Of a DNA stretch of 64,000 nucleotides, positions 11,035 to 21,800 are shown piece by piece. A program made the translations under genes and the position numbers. Origin of the DNA: Actinernus sp. WN-2022 (lineage: Eukaryota > Cnidaria > Anthozoa > Actiniaria > Actinernidae); NCBI GenBank assembly GCA_030867875.1, contig JAOWCC010001634.1:97753321-97817320 (forward strand), in the 5' to 3' direction. Position 1 is the first letter of the stretch. Each line of letters starts with the position of its first letter. The notes under the pieces were generated by a model that ran no database searches, was not told the origin of the DNA, and saw nothing but the letters and a program-made list of their open reading frames with translations.

Positions 11035-11734
11035 CTAGCCGTCTTAGAATTTGGTCACATCCACGAGACATATTTTCTGAAATTATTGGCAACTACTGTA
11101 AGAAACTCTTAACATTTCGAAATAATACGCAGGGTCTAGACTAGGGGAGTAATTAGTATTCTCTAAATAGAGTATTGTTTTCTATTGTTTCATAGCCGTA
11201 TTAGTATTCTCTATTAGAGAATTTCCTATTAAGTCATGATTACATCTTGTTGGAGCAGAGTTCAGAGTTACTTCGGGTGGAAAAGAGATATTTACAAGTT
11301 CTGGATTTTATAGCGGAGCTCCCGCGCAGGCCAAGCACCATACATATCAGCCTGCCCCCTCCTTTCTCCAACCACAGGAACCCCAAATCAACCAGACCCT
11401 GCAAGCAGGCTACATACATATATAATGGTGTGAAATGTTTACCCGACCGCCCGCCCGACCGTGCACCAGCGCGTGGAACACGTGAGGTTTACCAGTCCTG
11501 AATCGGGTGCTCGATTTTGTTTGGCTATTTAACGCCGTCCTGTCCTTTACATTCAATTCTCCGTTTATGGAAATTTGTGATTTTCTAAAATGATCTCAAT
11601 GATCAGTGTAATCTTTTTGCCGTAATGCGTAAAATATTCAATTTCCAACTTTAATTTCCGTGTGCATATGCGTCATGTTCTTTATGCCGTCACCTTTTCC
11701 GTTACATATATATGCGCATGCAACTCAACTAGAT
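11035..11734. other. Intergenic, nothing recognised
   Basis: Contains TA-rich and CCGCCCGCCCGACC-like low-complexity words near 11440-11460, but no gene signature. Confidence 0.45.
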
Positions 11735-13370
11735 AGATAGATTGCCTTTATTTAAACACGATTATGATTAAAGGACAAGGCTTATGGGGTCGTGTGTCTA
11801 CTACTAAGAATAATATAACTGTACATCTATTTACAATACTAAAAATTACTAAGAATACTTACAAATGTATAACTGTAATAAGTAAATAAACTTCAAGTTA
11901 CTAAATTGAACTTACTAATAAAATAATGATGCTAAGAGTACTACAGAGCTGCTAAAATGTCTTTTTTCCTAAAATACAATGCATTCATAATAGGCCTTAG
12001 TTAATGAGTGGACTCACAAGTAAATGAAGTCATCACTGTTAAATCTAGTAGAAGAGGCAGATGTAGTGTTAAACTTGAACTGCTCAAAAACCGCTAATTT
12101 ATTTAAACGACACTCAAGATCCTAATGTCCTGCATATACTATTGACTGATCACTAGAAATAACACTATTCCATAAAACCGATCCACTATACTGAACTGAA
12201 TGTTGAAGGAAGTATTAAAACGCGGTATTTAATTTCAAGGGAATCCGCTACTCTTAGATTATAACGGCTAGCCTCTTAACTCTGATCGCACAAAAAACTG
12301 ATCTGGTAAGCTAGCGTGGAATGCCTTGTGCATTGTCTTTTAAAAACAATACAAGCTTATGATAAATACTGAGTGAATATCAACTGGCAAGCTGCAGAGC
12401 ATTTGCGGAAGATGTGTCTCTGGGGAGATTGTATATAATTTTTGCGGCTCTACTATGAAGCTTCTCAAGTGATGTAATATTATCCGAATTATAACAACTC
12501 CCCCACAACACCATGCCATAGTTCACCGAAGGCAGTATAACTGAGAAATAGAGTTTCTCTAGTACATGTTTTGGCAGAAATCTAGATCTTTTCAGTAGCC
12601 CTAATTTATTAGCATAACTCTTTTTCAGTTCTACTGTATGTGGGATCCAACTTAAGTTATTATCAACCGTCATGCCTAATAGTCGGGATTTCTTAACCCG
12701 CTTAATTTGAGAATTCCCTATTCTCACGGGTGCAATCGGTCCCATAGTATAACTAGAACGCATAATTAGCATAGCCTCGCACTTGTTTGGGTGTGGCGTA
12801 AGCCTGTTATTGAGGCACCAGACGTACAGTTCCTGAAGAGCTTCATTTAACTGAGCAACCGCCTGGTCAGCGTCCTTATTAATACAGTAAACCGTGGTGT
12901 CGTCGGCGTACATGTAGACCTGGCCAGAAGTGACGGAAGAAGGAAGGTCGTTAGTAAATAAGGTGAATAAGTCGGTCCTAGGACCGAACATTGAGGAATA
13001 CCGAAAACCACTGGTAATACACGTGACTTAACTCCGTTGACGACTGTGTATTGGCGCCTGTCTTGAAGGTAGTTCTTTATCCATTTCAATAGCGTGCCGT
13101 TAACGCCAAAGTCTCGACGTAATTTCGCCTTGAGCACATCATGATCAACACTGTCAAATGCTTTCTTAAAATTGATGAAAGCCACAGCAACGGCATTACC
13201 CGAGTCCACAGCTCTCCACCGCACTTCCGTTAAATTCATCAGCAATAGTTCCGTTGAATAGCCCGGCCTGTGCGCCCATTGCCTATCAGAGATCATCATA
13301 TTTTCCCTGAACACGTGATTATCACGATCCATTGCATATATGCACGTGCATCTCTCTTCTCCGACCATAG
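11735..13370 (-). mobile_element. L2/CR1-like LINE with near-complete RT, one frameshift
   Basis: On the minus strand 13368-12970 encodes RT blocks 'QWAHRPGYSTELLLMNL', 'AFINFKKAFDSVDHD', 'WIKNYLQDRRQYTVVNG' and 'GIPQCSVLGP'. After a frameshift near 12975 the frame continues as 'LFTNDLPSSV', the catalytic 'YMYADDTTVYC', 'CLNNRLTPHPNKCEAMLI' and 'LLGMTVDNNLSW', then the LINE tail 'LYFSVILPSVNYGMVLWGS'. A decayed C-terminal tail and 3' UTR extend to about 11735, where an AGATAGATAGATT repeat marks the 3' end. The endonuclease is absent, so it is 5'-truncated. Confidence 0.85.
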
Positions 13371-13383
13371 GCTTGCCTATTTA

Positions 13384-13535
13384 AGAAATAGAAAACATTT
13401 CCGGTGTTTCTATCGAGTTATAGAAACACGAGTGGGAGTTTGGGAGAACGAGAAATGGCAGTGGGAACACGAGCCCGAAGGGCGAGTGTTTCCACAGCTA
13501 TTTCGAGTTTTTCCAAACTTCCAAAAGTTGACTTC
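13384..13535. repeat. Palindromic MITE (GTTTCTAT/ATAGAAAC family), copy 1
   Basis: The sequence contains GTTTCTATCGAGTTATAGAAAC and an imperfect palindrome centred on GCCCGAAGGGC, with arms reading towards CTATTTCGAG and TTCCAAACTTCC. Related copies lie at 14383-14515 (inverted), 14220-14300 and 14641-14763. Confidence 0.7.
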
Positions 13536-14040
13536 CGTCAACCCTCTGTTCATCTGTTCTCCCAGCTTCAGTGGATTCCGATCACCAACCTGATTAAACG
13601 TAGGAAACTTCTACTTCTCTTCAGCACATTTCTTAATCCTGATGCACCTACATGTTTTAAAAACATGTTCCATTTCCTCTCTACTACTCGTAGAGCTTCT
13701 GGCCGCTGCACCAGAGCCAGCATGTATAACCTCGCCGCACCTTACCCTCGCAGTAATTCTGGCAAGCCCACTCTGGCTTATAGCGCTGCTATTGTTTTCA
13801 ATTCCTTGGATCCTGACTTCAAGCAGCTTGCAACATCTACTACTACGCACTCTTCTGATACTTTGCCTACCAGGCTAGCTTCTATTAAGCATAAGCTTCG
13901 TAACGTTTTTCTTCCGCACATCTCCTCTGTTGACCATCTAGAAGAGCGCCTCTGCTATAACTGCTGCTCCTTGCTTCACTGCTGCTGCATTTCTGGCGCC
14001 GCATCCAGGGCAATAGCCCCTTCCATTGCGCATAGTCTTC
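13536..14040 (+). mobile_element. LINE ORF2 C-terminal tail fragment
   Basis: The frame reads 'LFSQLQWIPITNLIKRRKLL', 'TCFKNMFHFL' and 'MYNLAAPYPRSNSGKPTLAY', then 'AAIVFNSLDPDFKQLA'. This is the C-terminal region of a CR1/L2-like ORF2. It sits between two MITE copies in inverted orientation. Confidence 0.65.
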
Positions 14041-14043
14041 TAG

Positions 14044-14068
14044 TAAGTATATATATATATATATATAT
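14044..14068. repeat. (TA)n microsatellite
   Basis: Run of alternating TA directly after the LINE tail. Confidence 0.9.
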
Positions 14069-14219
14069 TTCATATTAATTCTCTTTATATTGATTCCAAT
14101 CATTCATTATATCTTGTAATGTTGTAGCTCGCGTGTTAATTTTTCCCATACTTCCTTTCCTTTCCATTACGTTTTATTTGTAACATAGAGGGCCGCATGA
14201 TAGTTAATTTTATAAAATA

Positions 14220-14308
14220 GTTTCGATAGTAAGCGCGCTCTGGTTGGCTGTAAGCCGTGTTTCTAAAACTCTATAGAAACATAGACAGTTGAGCGCGCGC
14301 TTGAGCTA
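14220..14308. repeat. Palindromic MITE, short copy
   Basis: AAGCGCGCTCTGGTTGGCTG pairs loosely with AGTTGAGCGCGCGCTTGAG. The core GTTTCTAAAACTCTATAGAAAC is shared with the 14641-14763 copy. Confidence 0.65.
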
Positions 14309-14382
14309 GTTGTGAGAATTTACGTTTTGGTTATCAAATTAAGCGAGCGTTTCCGTGCTTTTATTCGTTTATTTTATAAAGG

Positions 14383-14515
14383 AAATAGAAAACATTTCCC
14401 CCTTGTTTCTATAGCGTAATAGAAACACTTGTGGAAGTTTGGAAGAACTCGAAATAGCTGTGGAAACACTCGCCCTTCGGGCTCTCGTGTTCCCACTGCC
14501 ATTTCTATATTTCTT
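14383..14515. repeat. Palindromic MITE (GTTTCTAT/ATAGAAAC family), copy 2 inverted
   Basis: The reverse complement matches 13384-13535 over the GCCCGAAGGGC-centred palindrome and the GTTTCTAT...ATAGAAAC segment. Confidence 0.7.
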
Positions 14516-14640
14516 AAATGTAAGGTTAATGTGTCTTCCCTCTGTAAATAAAGAATATTGCATTGTATTATAAAATAACCCACAGGAAATAAGTACAATA
14601 ATGGAAAATCACGCATTTATTAGTATCACGAAAATGTAAA

Positions 14641-14763
14641 TTCTCCTAACCACGCAATCAAAACTGAGCGCGCGCTCTGATTGGCTGAAAGCCGTGTTTC
14701 TATAACTTTATAGAAACATAGAAAGTTGAGCGCGCGCTCAGTTTTGATTGCGTGGTTAGGAGA
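14641..14763. repeat. Near-perfect palindromic MITE, 123 bp
   Basis: TCTCCTAACCACGCAATCAA at the left end is exactly mirrored at the right end. Inner arms ACTGAGCGCGCGCTC / GAGCGCGCGCTCAGT and GTTTCTATAA / TTATAGAAAC complete the hairpin. It abuts the 3' end of the LINE at 14765. Confidence 0.9.
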
Positions 14764-14764
14764 A

Positions 14765-15640
14765 TGCACTGAGGGGCATAACTCAATAGTAAGTGGCAAC
14801 AAATTCCACAGTTTTGACGCAATAACAGAAAAAGCTCTTTAAATTGACTGTAGGAACCTTCAGAAGGAACTTATTGGCAGACCTAAGATTACGAGAAGGA
14901 GTATAGTACTCTACCAAATTACGAATGTAGATAGGAGCCAGATTATTTAGAGCTTAGCTCTAAATATTGGAGATGCTGAAGAACAGGTGAAATATGATCA
15001 TACTTTCCACCACCAACAATAAGGCGAGCGGCGCAATTTTGAACTGACTGCAGTTTCTTAATTAAGTAACCGGATGTCAACTTAGGAGCGAGTTTCCAGT
15101 GTCTAGCTTACAAGTGACAAAAGCATGAACTAGGATTTTCAGCTATACTACTTTCCGATAAGTACTTCTTAATTCTAGCAATATTTCTAATATTAAAAAA
15201 AACACCCTTGCAAACAGCAGCAACCTGACGTTCTACTGATATAATGACATAGAGTTATCAAATATAATACCCAGATTGCGAGCATGATCTGATGGTGTGA
15301 AACGCTCATTTCCAACTAACCGGAAATCTAAGTCTGGGCGTGGACGGTGTTTCGCATTAATAACTAGAACCTCTGTCTTATCATTATTTAGCTTTAGTTT
15401 GTTGATTAACATCCACCTGTTAATATCACTAATGCACGCCTGGATGTTTCTTACAGCGGCGACCTTCTGTATATCTGATGTTGACTCGAAGGTCAAATAA
15501 ATTTGCATATCAGCATAAAAATGAAAAAGCATACCATGATGCCTGACAATATCACCAAGAGGGGAGGTATATAGTAAATAGAACACTGGGCCTAATACCG
15601 AACTGAGGTACTCCACATAAACAATCGCGACTTGAGACAT
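14765..15640 (-). mobile_element. LINE RT and tail fragment with mutated catalytic box
   Basis: 15640-15233 encodes 'SSVLGPVFYLLYTSPLGDIV', 'HFYADMQIYLTF', 'CISDINRWMLINKLKLNNDK' and 'NLGIIFDNSM'. The catalytic YADD reads YADM. After frameshifts the tail continues at 15060-14780 ('KLQSVQNCAARLIVGGGKYD', 'ISPVLQHL', 'ASKLWNLLPL'-like). It is a 5'-truncated copy. Confidence 0.8.
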
Positions 15641-15957
15641 CCCCTAGCGCACTTTAACGAACTGCATGCTTTCTATTGGTAAGATATGAATAAAACCAAG
15701 AGAGTGCCATACCCTTTACACCAGTCAGACAAAGATAGCCAAATCAAATTAATTAGCATAGATGAGACGCTGCTCGTTTGTTCATAGTCGATATGAACGA
15801 ATCTAGCAGTTCTACGCTGCATTGATTCGATTACAGACACGTCTTTGTTGGTATATAGTTCAAAGCAGTAGTCCCATACTCTACGAGCTTTCGAGCTCGC
15901 CGCTAGAGTAACCAGATTCTGAGGCCTATGATCTAAAGTGAGGCTGACGGTCTTGGG

Positions 15958-16012
15958 GGCTATGCCATGCTGATGAGTCCTAACAAGGACGAAACAGCTG
16001 TACATGGTTGCC
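15958..16012 (+). ncRNA. Hammerhead ribozyme, copy 1 (type I, minimal stem III)
   Basis: The core is complete. Stem I 5' strand GCCATG (15964-15969) is followed by CTGATGA (15970-15976). Stem II is GTCC / GGAC with loop TAACAA, and GAAA is at 15991-15994. A very short stem III, CAGCTG (C-G, possibly A-U), leads to the cleavage dinucleotide TA. The stem I 3' strand is CATGGT (16003-16008). An outer GGC / GCC pair beyond a TAT / T internal loop extends stem I, which could give the loop II contact usual in natural hammerheads. Predicted cleavage is between 16002 and 16003. Short stem III is typical of retrozyme and Penelope hammerheads, which may act as dimers. Confidence 0.85.
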
Positions 16013-16305
16013 ACTCTACCGGTAATAAGATGTGAGCATGCGTATTAGACGCTAGCTACGTCATAGCGTGTGTTGGGTAGTGCCATGCAACGTGTTTGGT
16101 TTATAATTTCGGATTTGACCGTGCCATTTCCATTTTGCACTACCAGATCCTCTTCGGAGAGATCCACATTGCTATAGCGCTTGTTCACATCTCTAGCTCC
16201 CACACGTGTAGCGTGGTGGCTGGGTTTTAAAGCAGCTTTCGAGCTCGTTGCTAGAGTAACCAGATTCTGAGGCCTATGATCTAAAGTGAGGCTGACGGTC
16301 TTGGG

Positions 16306-16360
16306 GGCTATGCCATGCTGATGAGTCCTAACAAGGACGAAACAGCTGTACATGGTTGCC
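16306..16360 (+). ncRNA. Hammerhead ribozyme, copy 2 (identical to copy 1)
   Basis: Every base of the core and both stems matches copy 1, offset by 348. Predicted cleavage is between 16350 and 16351. Cleavage at both sites would release an RNA of 348 nt (16003-16350). Confidence 0.85.
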
Positions 16361-17576
16361 ACTCTACCGGTAATAAGATGTAAGCATGCATGCGTATTAG
16401 ACGCTAGCTACGTCATAGCGTGTGTTGGGTAGTGCCATGCAACGTGTTTGCTTTAAGACTAAGTATGTACGTTCTTTTATCAGTGGATGACAAGAGGAGA
16501 GATTTCTCTGCAGGACACTCAGCACTCCGCTGGCCTTTTTCTTGACTTTCGTGCACTGTTTAAACCAGTTAAATTTAGGGTACTTGTAATAAAGATGCCC
16601 AAGCTAAATGCTTGTGGAAAACCACACCTTCAGTTGGAGTATTGCATAAAGTGTACACAAAGTTCGAAAGATTTTTCTTTAAAGTGATGACGAGGGTCTG
16701 ACACTTAGTTGGAGCAAATCTCACTTGCAAGAGGGAAGCCCAGCGTTCCAAGAGCTGTAAGTCTCGTTGAAGGATGAAGTGGTCGTGAGTGGAGTCTATT
16801 TTTCGATAGATCACGCTGTCATCGATCGGAAAACAGCTTTATGTGGGATGCAATAGATTCTGGCAAGTCATTGATGTAGATAAGGAATAGAATGGGGCCG
16901 AGGACAGTCCATGTGGAACCCCAGATCATACAAAACTTGAGCTATTTAACACTACGCGTTGGCGATGCCCAGTAAGGAAGCCATGGAGCCAGGCGTGTAG
17001 CTGTCCTCGGACACCATAATAATGAACGTTTTGAAGGAGTCTCTGGTGCGGGACGGAGTCGAAGGCTTTTACAAAGTCTAAAAATATCACATCTATTTGG
17101 CCTTTAGCCGTGATTTAGGACCCTTGAAAGTTCATGGATTAAAGTAATCAGCTGAGTTTCACAAGACAGACCACTTTGAAAACCATGTTGACATTTGGTT
17201 ATAATCGAGTTTGATGACATGAAACCAGTTATCGGACTACAGATTATGCGTTCTAGTATCTTAAACACTATATAATGATGTGAGTGAGATAGGTCTGTAA
17301 TTCTCAGAAATTGATCTTTGGCCTTCGTCTTGAATATGCTTGACACGTTGGCTTCTTTCCATGCCAAAGGTAACTTTCCACTGTCAAGGGATTGTTGGAA
17401 AAATGAGGTCAGCATAGGCGTAATCTCCGAGGCAGTCTCTTTAAACACTCTAGCGGGGATGAGATCGCACGCCTTATCCACTGCAATGTTCTCAAGTTGT
17501 TTCTTAATATAATGAGATCGTAATATCACACATATGTTGGTGAGGGGATTGACTAAGAGAGGATATGTATGATATA

Positions 17577-17703
17577 GCAGATTTCGTATGGGTAGGACAA
17601 ACTGTACGGTAATGACTACGGCATGCCGTGAAATTGAAATGGTTACCTATTGTTTTTGACTACGGACATGCCGTAGTTTGTCCCACTCATACAAAATCTG
17701 CTC
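17577..17703. repeat. Foldback MITE inside the LINE linker region
   Basis: The left arm AGCAGATTTCGTATGGGTAG and right arm (complement) ...CTCATACAAAATCTGCT pair with mismatches. ACTACGGCATGCCGT recurs in the inner arms. It interrupts the LINE coding frame near 17700. Confidence 0.7.
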
Positions 17704-17900
17704 TAAACAGAGTATCGAATTGTTCACGGACTAGCATCAGCCTTGGCTAAATCAGATGTTAGGATTCTGTTTTTGTTTTTTCAGAACACGGGAGGTACGC
17801 CAGTAGATTCAGCACGGAGAGACTTTAGATACGACCAAGCTTTCTTGACGCAGTTAGTAGAGGGAAAATCAGTGTTTTGTTCTTAGTGGGAGAATTCCTC

Positions 17901-18845
17901 CCAAAACATATGAAATACAGTCTGTTATGAGTGGTCTTGATACTCTCAAGATTGGGTACCGTTGCAAAGTCTTTTGTATATATGCAGCCCAGTGTCGTTT
18001 ATTTGAATGCTTGCATGCCGGTATCTCCTTCTCATCATCCGTTTGACAGTATTACTTATCCATGGCAGGTACTACTTCTCTGGAAATTATTAGTTCAGGC
18101 ACATTTTGAACTGTAAGCTACAAACGCTTGTTGAAATATGATATTCAGTATAGGATTCCAGTAGCTAAAAAATCCCGATACAAACGATTTGTAGTGTTTA
18201 TTCCGGAATACGGTCAATATAACGCGCCCTAATTATTGTAGCCATAACCTATTGGTCCAGCTAGGCCTCGTGAGAAGATATATTCCGTGTTAAACGACCC
18301 CGGGCTCTTTGCCATTGACCTTACGACAAATTTCCAATTAGTTCGGGCCGAATACTTCGGTTTATCTAGGTATATATTTTGTCGCCTCTTACCTTTGATC
18401 CTCTGTTGGAACACAAGAAATAAACCAGGTTAGGATGAGTCGTTGTGAATGATGTCCACATTTCAGTCTTTCTTCGTGAGCACTGAATTTACCGAAATTC
18501 AGCTGAATACTTATACACGACAAGTACTCTAGTATAGTTTGAAATGCGAGAAATTACCTGAACTCATTAAAAATTCGTATTAATTTTGCGGCGGTAAATG
18601 ACAGCTATCGGCGTATCTGATTTGCAACTCGAAAGAAGCCCAAGAAGGAAGAGTTATTTCTGTTCGCAATTAGCCTCTGTCCTCAGGACCTTAGCCGAAA
18701 CGCATATATTTCTTATTTTCTCTGTCGTGCGTCATTTTCTTCGTGTTCGCTTTGAGTGCAGAACGAAAAAGATCGTGTTCCACCAAGCATTCGCCAGCAA
18801 CAGTTAAAGTACCATTTCCAGCAGTTCTAAATTTGAGTTCAAACC
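17901..18845. other. Upstream region of the homeobox gene; nothing recognised
   Basis: No repeat or coding signature seen. A 69-codon frame at 18598-18807 has no recognisable domain and is probably chance. Promoter and 5' UTR of the downstream gene presumably lie here, but no distinct core element is visible. Confidence 0.4.
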
Positions 18846-21800
18846 ATGAGTTCAGAAAGTCAAAGGTCACTTGTCAGCATAGGAGAGGGGAAAATGAACG
18901 ATCTTCAAACGGCTGAAGGTTTGGAAGCGACAAACGAAGGTATGTAAAAACATTGCAACGGAACTGTACTAGAATTTTCTTCAGAATACTAAAATGTATA
19001 CGGGGCGATGAGAGGAAGTTGATTTAGTCCTATAGCCGTACAGAAACAGATCTAGAAATCATACAGTATCAATGTAATCAAAAGAAGGCCGACTCTGAAC
19101 TAAGGTACGTGGCTATTCCTAAATCGCTTTGACTATATCGCTTATAATGCAGCATGTCAGGATTTTTAGATTCTAGACCTGAGAATCTGAATAGTTTACA
19201 GTTTTTGTATCTCATACCGTTATAACTTTTCAAGACTGCCCAACTGGGAACGAAATCTTCGCTTTATCGTTCGGTCTCGGGGCTTTATCAGTCGGCTTTC
19301 TAGTTTTCCCTCCCTTATCTTCGACAAATCCTAGCTAACTCAAACTGGTTACTGAGTGCTGTGCTCCGACGTGAATTGTACAGTGAATTGTACAGCGGAT
19401 GTCTGAGGAGCCTTCGTATGCTGCGCCATTTCTGTATTTGAACTCAGTTATTAGCGAAGACGCGTTTTCGGTTTAGAGCAGTTTCGGCGGCAAAGAGTTT
19501 AGAATAACAGAAATCTTCAGAATTTTCAGAGAGCTTTTCGCAAAAAGACAAAACTGCTATCCAATATAGATTCCTTAGAATATGGTTCTTTGTTGCAATT
19601 TCATTTCACTACCTTGTTTTTACGATGTGTGCCTGTCGCTTTCGTAAAGCGGACAGGGGAATTATCTGCGCAGGAGTTTTTTTTATGCTTCTCAACGGCA
19701 TTGGCCGACTCGAAAAACGGAACAAGATAGGCCTTGCTGAAAAATTAATATTATGGAATAACTCGGCATACAACAAGCACTCTGATTGACTGAAAAGCAC
19801 TTGTCGTAACCTCGTGGACTTTGGTATACATTGTGATGTAGAATTCGACATTTTCATGTGAAGTACATTCATGTTCACAGTCTAAAGTCACTCTCTCAAG
19901 TCCAAGAGCAATAGACCGAAATATAGCCTTGGACAAAACACTGATGTATGATATTCACAATTTGCAATAATTTAGCAGTTAATATAACACAGAAATCAGA
20001 CTCGCGTTCCATAATTTTCCTATCTCACAATCCTAGGTTCCTCGTCTCCAGTCCGTCGCTATAAGAAGAGAGCATGCTATAGTGCCTATCAGAAGAGCAT
20101 TCTCGAGAAGATGTTCAGCGTTTCTCCCTACCCCACCCCACAGGAACGTGCAGCGATCACCCAGCAGTTTTCCACCACTGACGTTTCCATCAAGGTACAT
20201 GTTCTTAAACATTTCTATGTGAACAAAGAAAGCTGGTTCGTGTTCCATAAAGTACTAATGAGTACAACACGGCGACTCATTCTGTAAATACAACCTACAA
20301 CGACGAGCCGTCAAATCCCATACAGTTTTTGGACGCGAATATTGTGTTTTATTTGTGGAATGAAAATGTATAAGATTTGATATTTTTGGACATATTGGTG
20401 GACATCTTCTTGGTTAAAGTGCCTATCACCCTTTTGCAATTTTGATAGCTTATGAACCTCCGAAACGTTTTGAGTACTTCTGTGAAGAAAGTTTTGGTTT
20501 AAAGTGAATACTTTATGTTCTACGCTTGTTTGAAATCGTGTAAATGTGACCTTTCCTGACCCATGACCGCGTAAGTAAAAGCCTGGGTCGAAACCTGGGT
20601 AGACGTCGTCTTGACGTCATATAATTAATTCGGCTTTGCAATCATTTGAAGAAATCCTTAACATGTTGACTAAAATGATTTTTTTCTTTACTAACAACTC
20701 AAAAACTGTGTATATTTTCTATGCATCGATGTTGTTGTGATAAAAATGCGGCATGGAGAAAAATGCATTAATGAGATGACGTCTACCCAGGTTTCGACCC
20801 AGGCTTTTACTTACGCGGTCATGGGTCAGGAAAGGTCACATTTACACGATTTCAAACAAGCGTAGAACATAAAGTATTCACTTTAAACCAAAACTTTCTT
20901 CACAGAAGTACTCAAAACTTTTAGGAGGTTCATAACCTATCAAAATTGCAAAAGGGTGATAGGCACTTTAAGGACTTTCAACGTACGCCCTCAGAAGCCA
21001 CCCACATGGATGAAAATGATAGTACCGGTAACTGAACTTGCTCAAGTTATTGGGCTAGCGAACGAAATGCAATTTTATATACAGCTATTTCAAAAGAGGT
21101 TTGTCATGCACAAGCCACTTCTTCTACTTCTTCAATTTTCAATTCTGAGGAGCTGGAGGTCGAAGCAAAACTGATTTCAATATTTAGTAATCGATACCCA
21201 TGCCCCCTTGCGGTCTTGTCGCGTAGTTTTGAGGCTTTTTTTCGTCAACGTTTTTTTAATAGCTGAATAGCTATTTAAAGACAGCTTGTCACGGTGTACA
21301 TAGGATAGTTCTATAACTGTACATAGCGATGCTGAAAGGATAAACAGCGGCCGTACGATTCGAAAATCTATCCCAACGAAACCATTTTAAAATATTCGTC
21401 TTAAAGATTTTGAACCCAAAGCAAACGAGTTCACCAGACATTTCAGTTACACCCACAATGCGTTTCGGTTGTGTATGTACTCTCCATGCACCCACACAGC
21501 GGTCAAACTTCTGCGCATGCGTCAAAAGTCTTGCAACAGCAACGTATTCCAAAACAAATTCAAAGCGAGCCGGCGGCCGTCACTGTTCACAAACCCGCTT
21601 TCAAACCTTGAGAACTTCTTTGGTAAATTACGAAACAATTGGGTAAACTCACAGTTTGAAGTTTGTTCAATTTCCCGTCGACTGTGAAAATAAAAAGCTT
21701 AACTTTCACGTATTTTTCTTAACTTTTGGTGTTAGAAGTTCACTGTAATACGTTTTAAGGTAATTTTGCGCGGGAAATCTGACCGTAATACGCACGCGCA

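Larger units (their letters stand above)
15886..16453 (+). mobile_element. Candidate retrozyme: 348-bp-period tandem repeat with two hammerhead ribozymes
   Basis: Segment 15886-16101 recurs at 16234-16453 with a period of exactly 348 bp until a 4-bp ATGC insertion near 16388. About 132 bp of unique sequence lies between. This makes roughly 1.6 copies of one unit. Each copy contains an identical hammerhead core on the plus strand. No protein is encoded: the long antisense frame spanning each copy is only a shadow. Hammerhead-bearing tandem repeats that move by circular RNA (retrozymes) are known from metazoans, and related motifs occur in Penelope-like elements. There is no Penelope RT or GIY-YIG sequence here, so a non-autonomous retrozyme is the better reading. 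The host LINE frame (minus) rejoins across the insert through GCTTT present at both borders. Confidence 0.8.
15673..17900 (-). mobile_element. LINE (linker-RT-tail), interrupted by a hammerhead-ribozyme element and a MITE
   Basis: In minus-strand order: 17880-17780 encodes 'NCVKKAWSYLKSLRAESTG' (pre-RT linker). 17529-17104 encodes the RT start ('ACDLIPARVFKETASEI', 'GKLPLAWKEANVSSIF', 'KCQHGFQSGLSCETQLI'). 17100-16850 shows 'KAFDSVPHQRLLQ'-like sequence. 16814-16490 is the post-catalytic region ('LLERWASLLQVRFAPTKC', 'KVKKKASGVLSVLQRNLSSC'). It then breaks at the hammerhead repeat (15886-16453) and resumes at 15885-15673 ('VEYGTTA', 'VIESMQRRTARFVHIDY'). Several stops and frameshifts show that it is inactive. 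Confidence 0.8.

Noticed and set aside
15673..16362. Two minus-strand frames sharing the same 40-residue start (MATMYSCFVLVRTHQ)
   Set aside because: The shared part is antisense to the duplicated hammerhead unit; only 15673-15885 is genuine LINE coding sequence.
15886..16453. Penelope-like element LTR as the source of the hammerheads
   Set aside because: No Penelope RT or GIY-YIG sequence is found nearby and the unit is a short tandem dimer; a non-autonomous retrozyme fits better, though a Penelope origin cannot be excluded.
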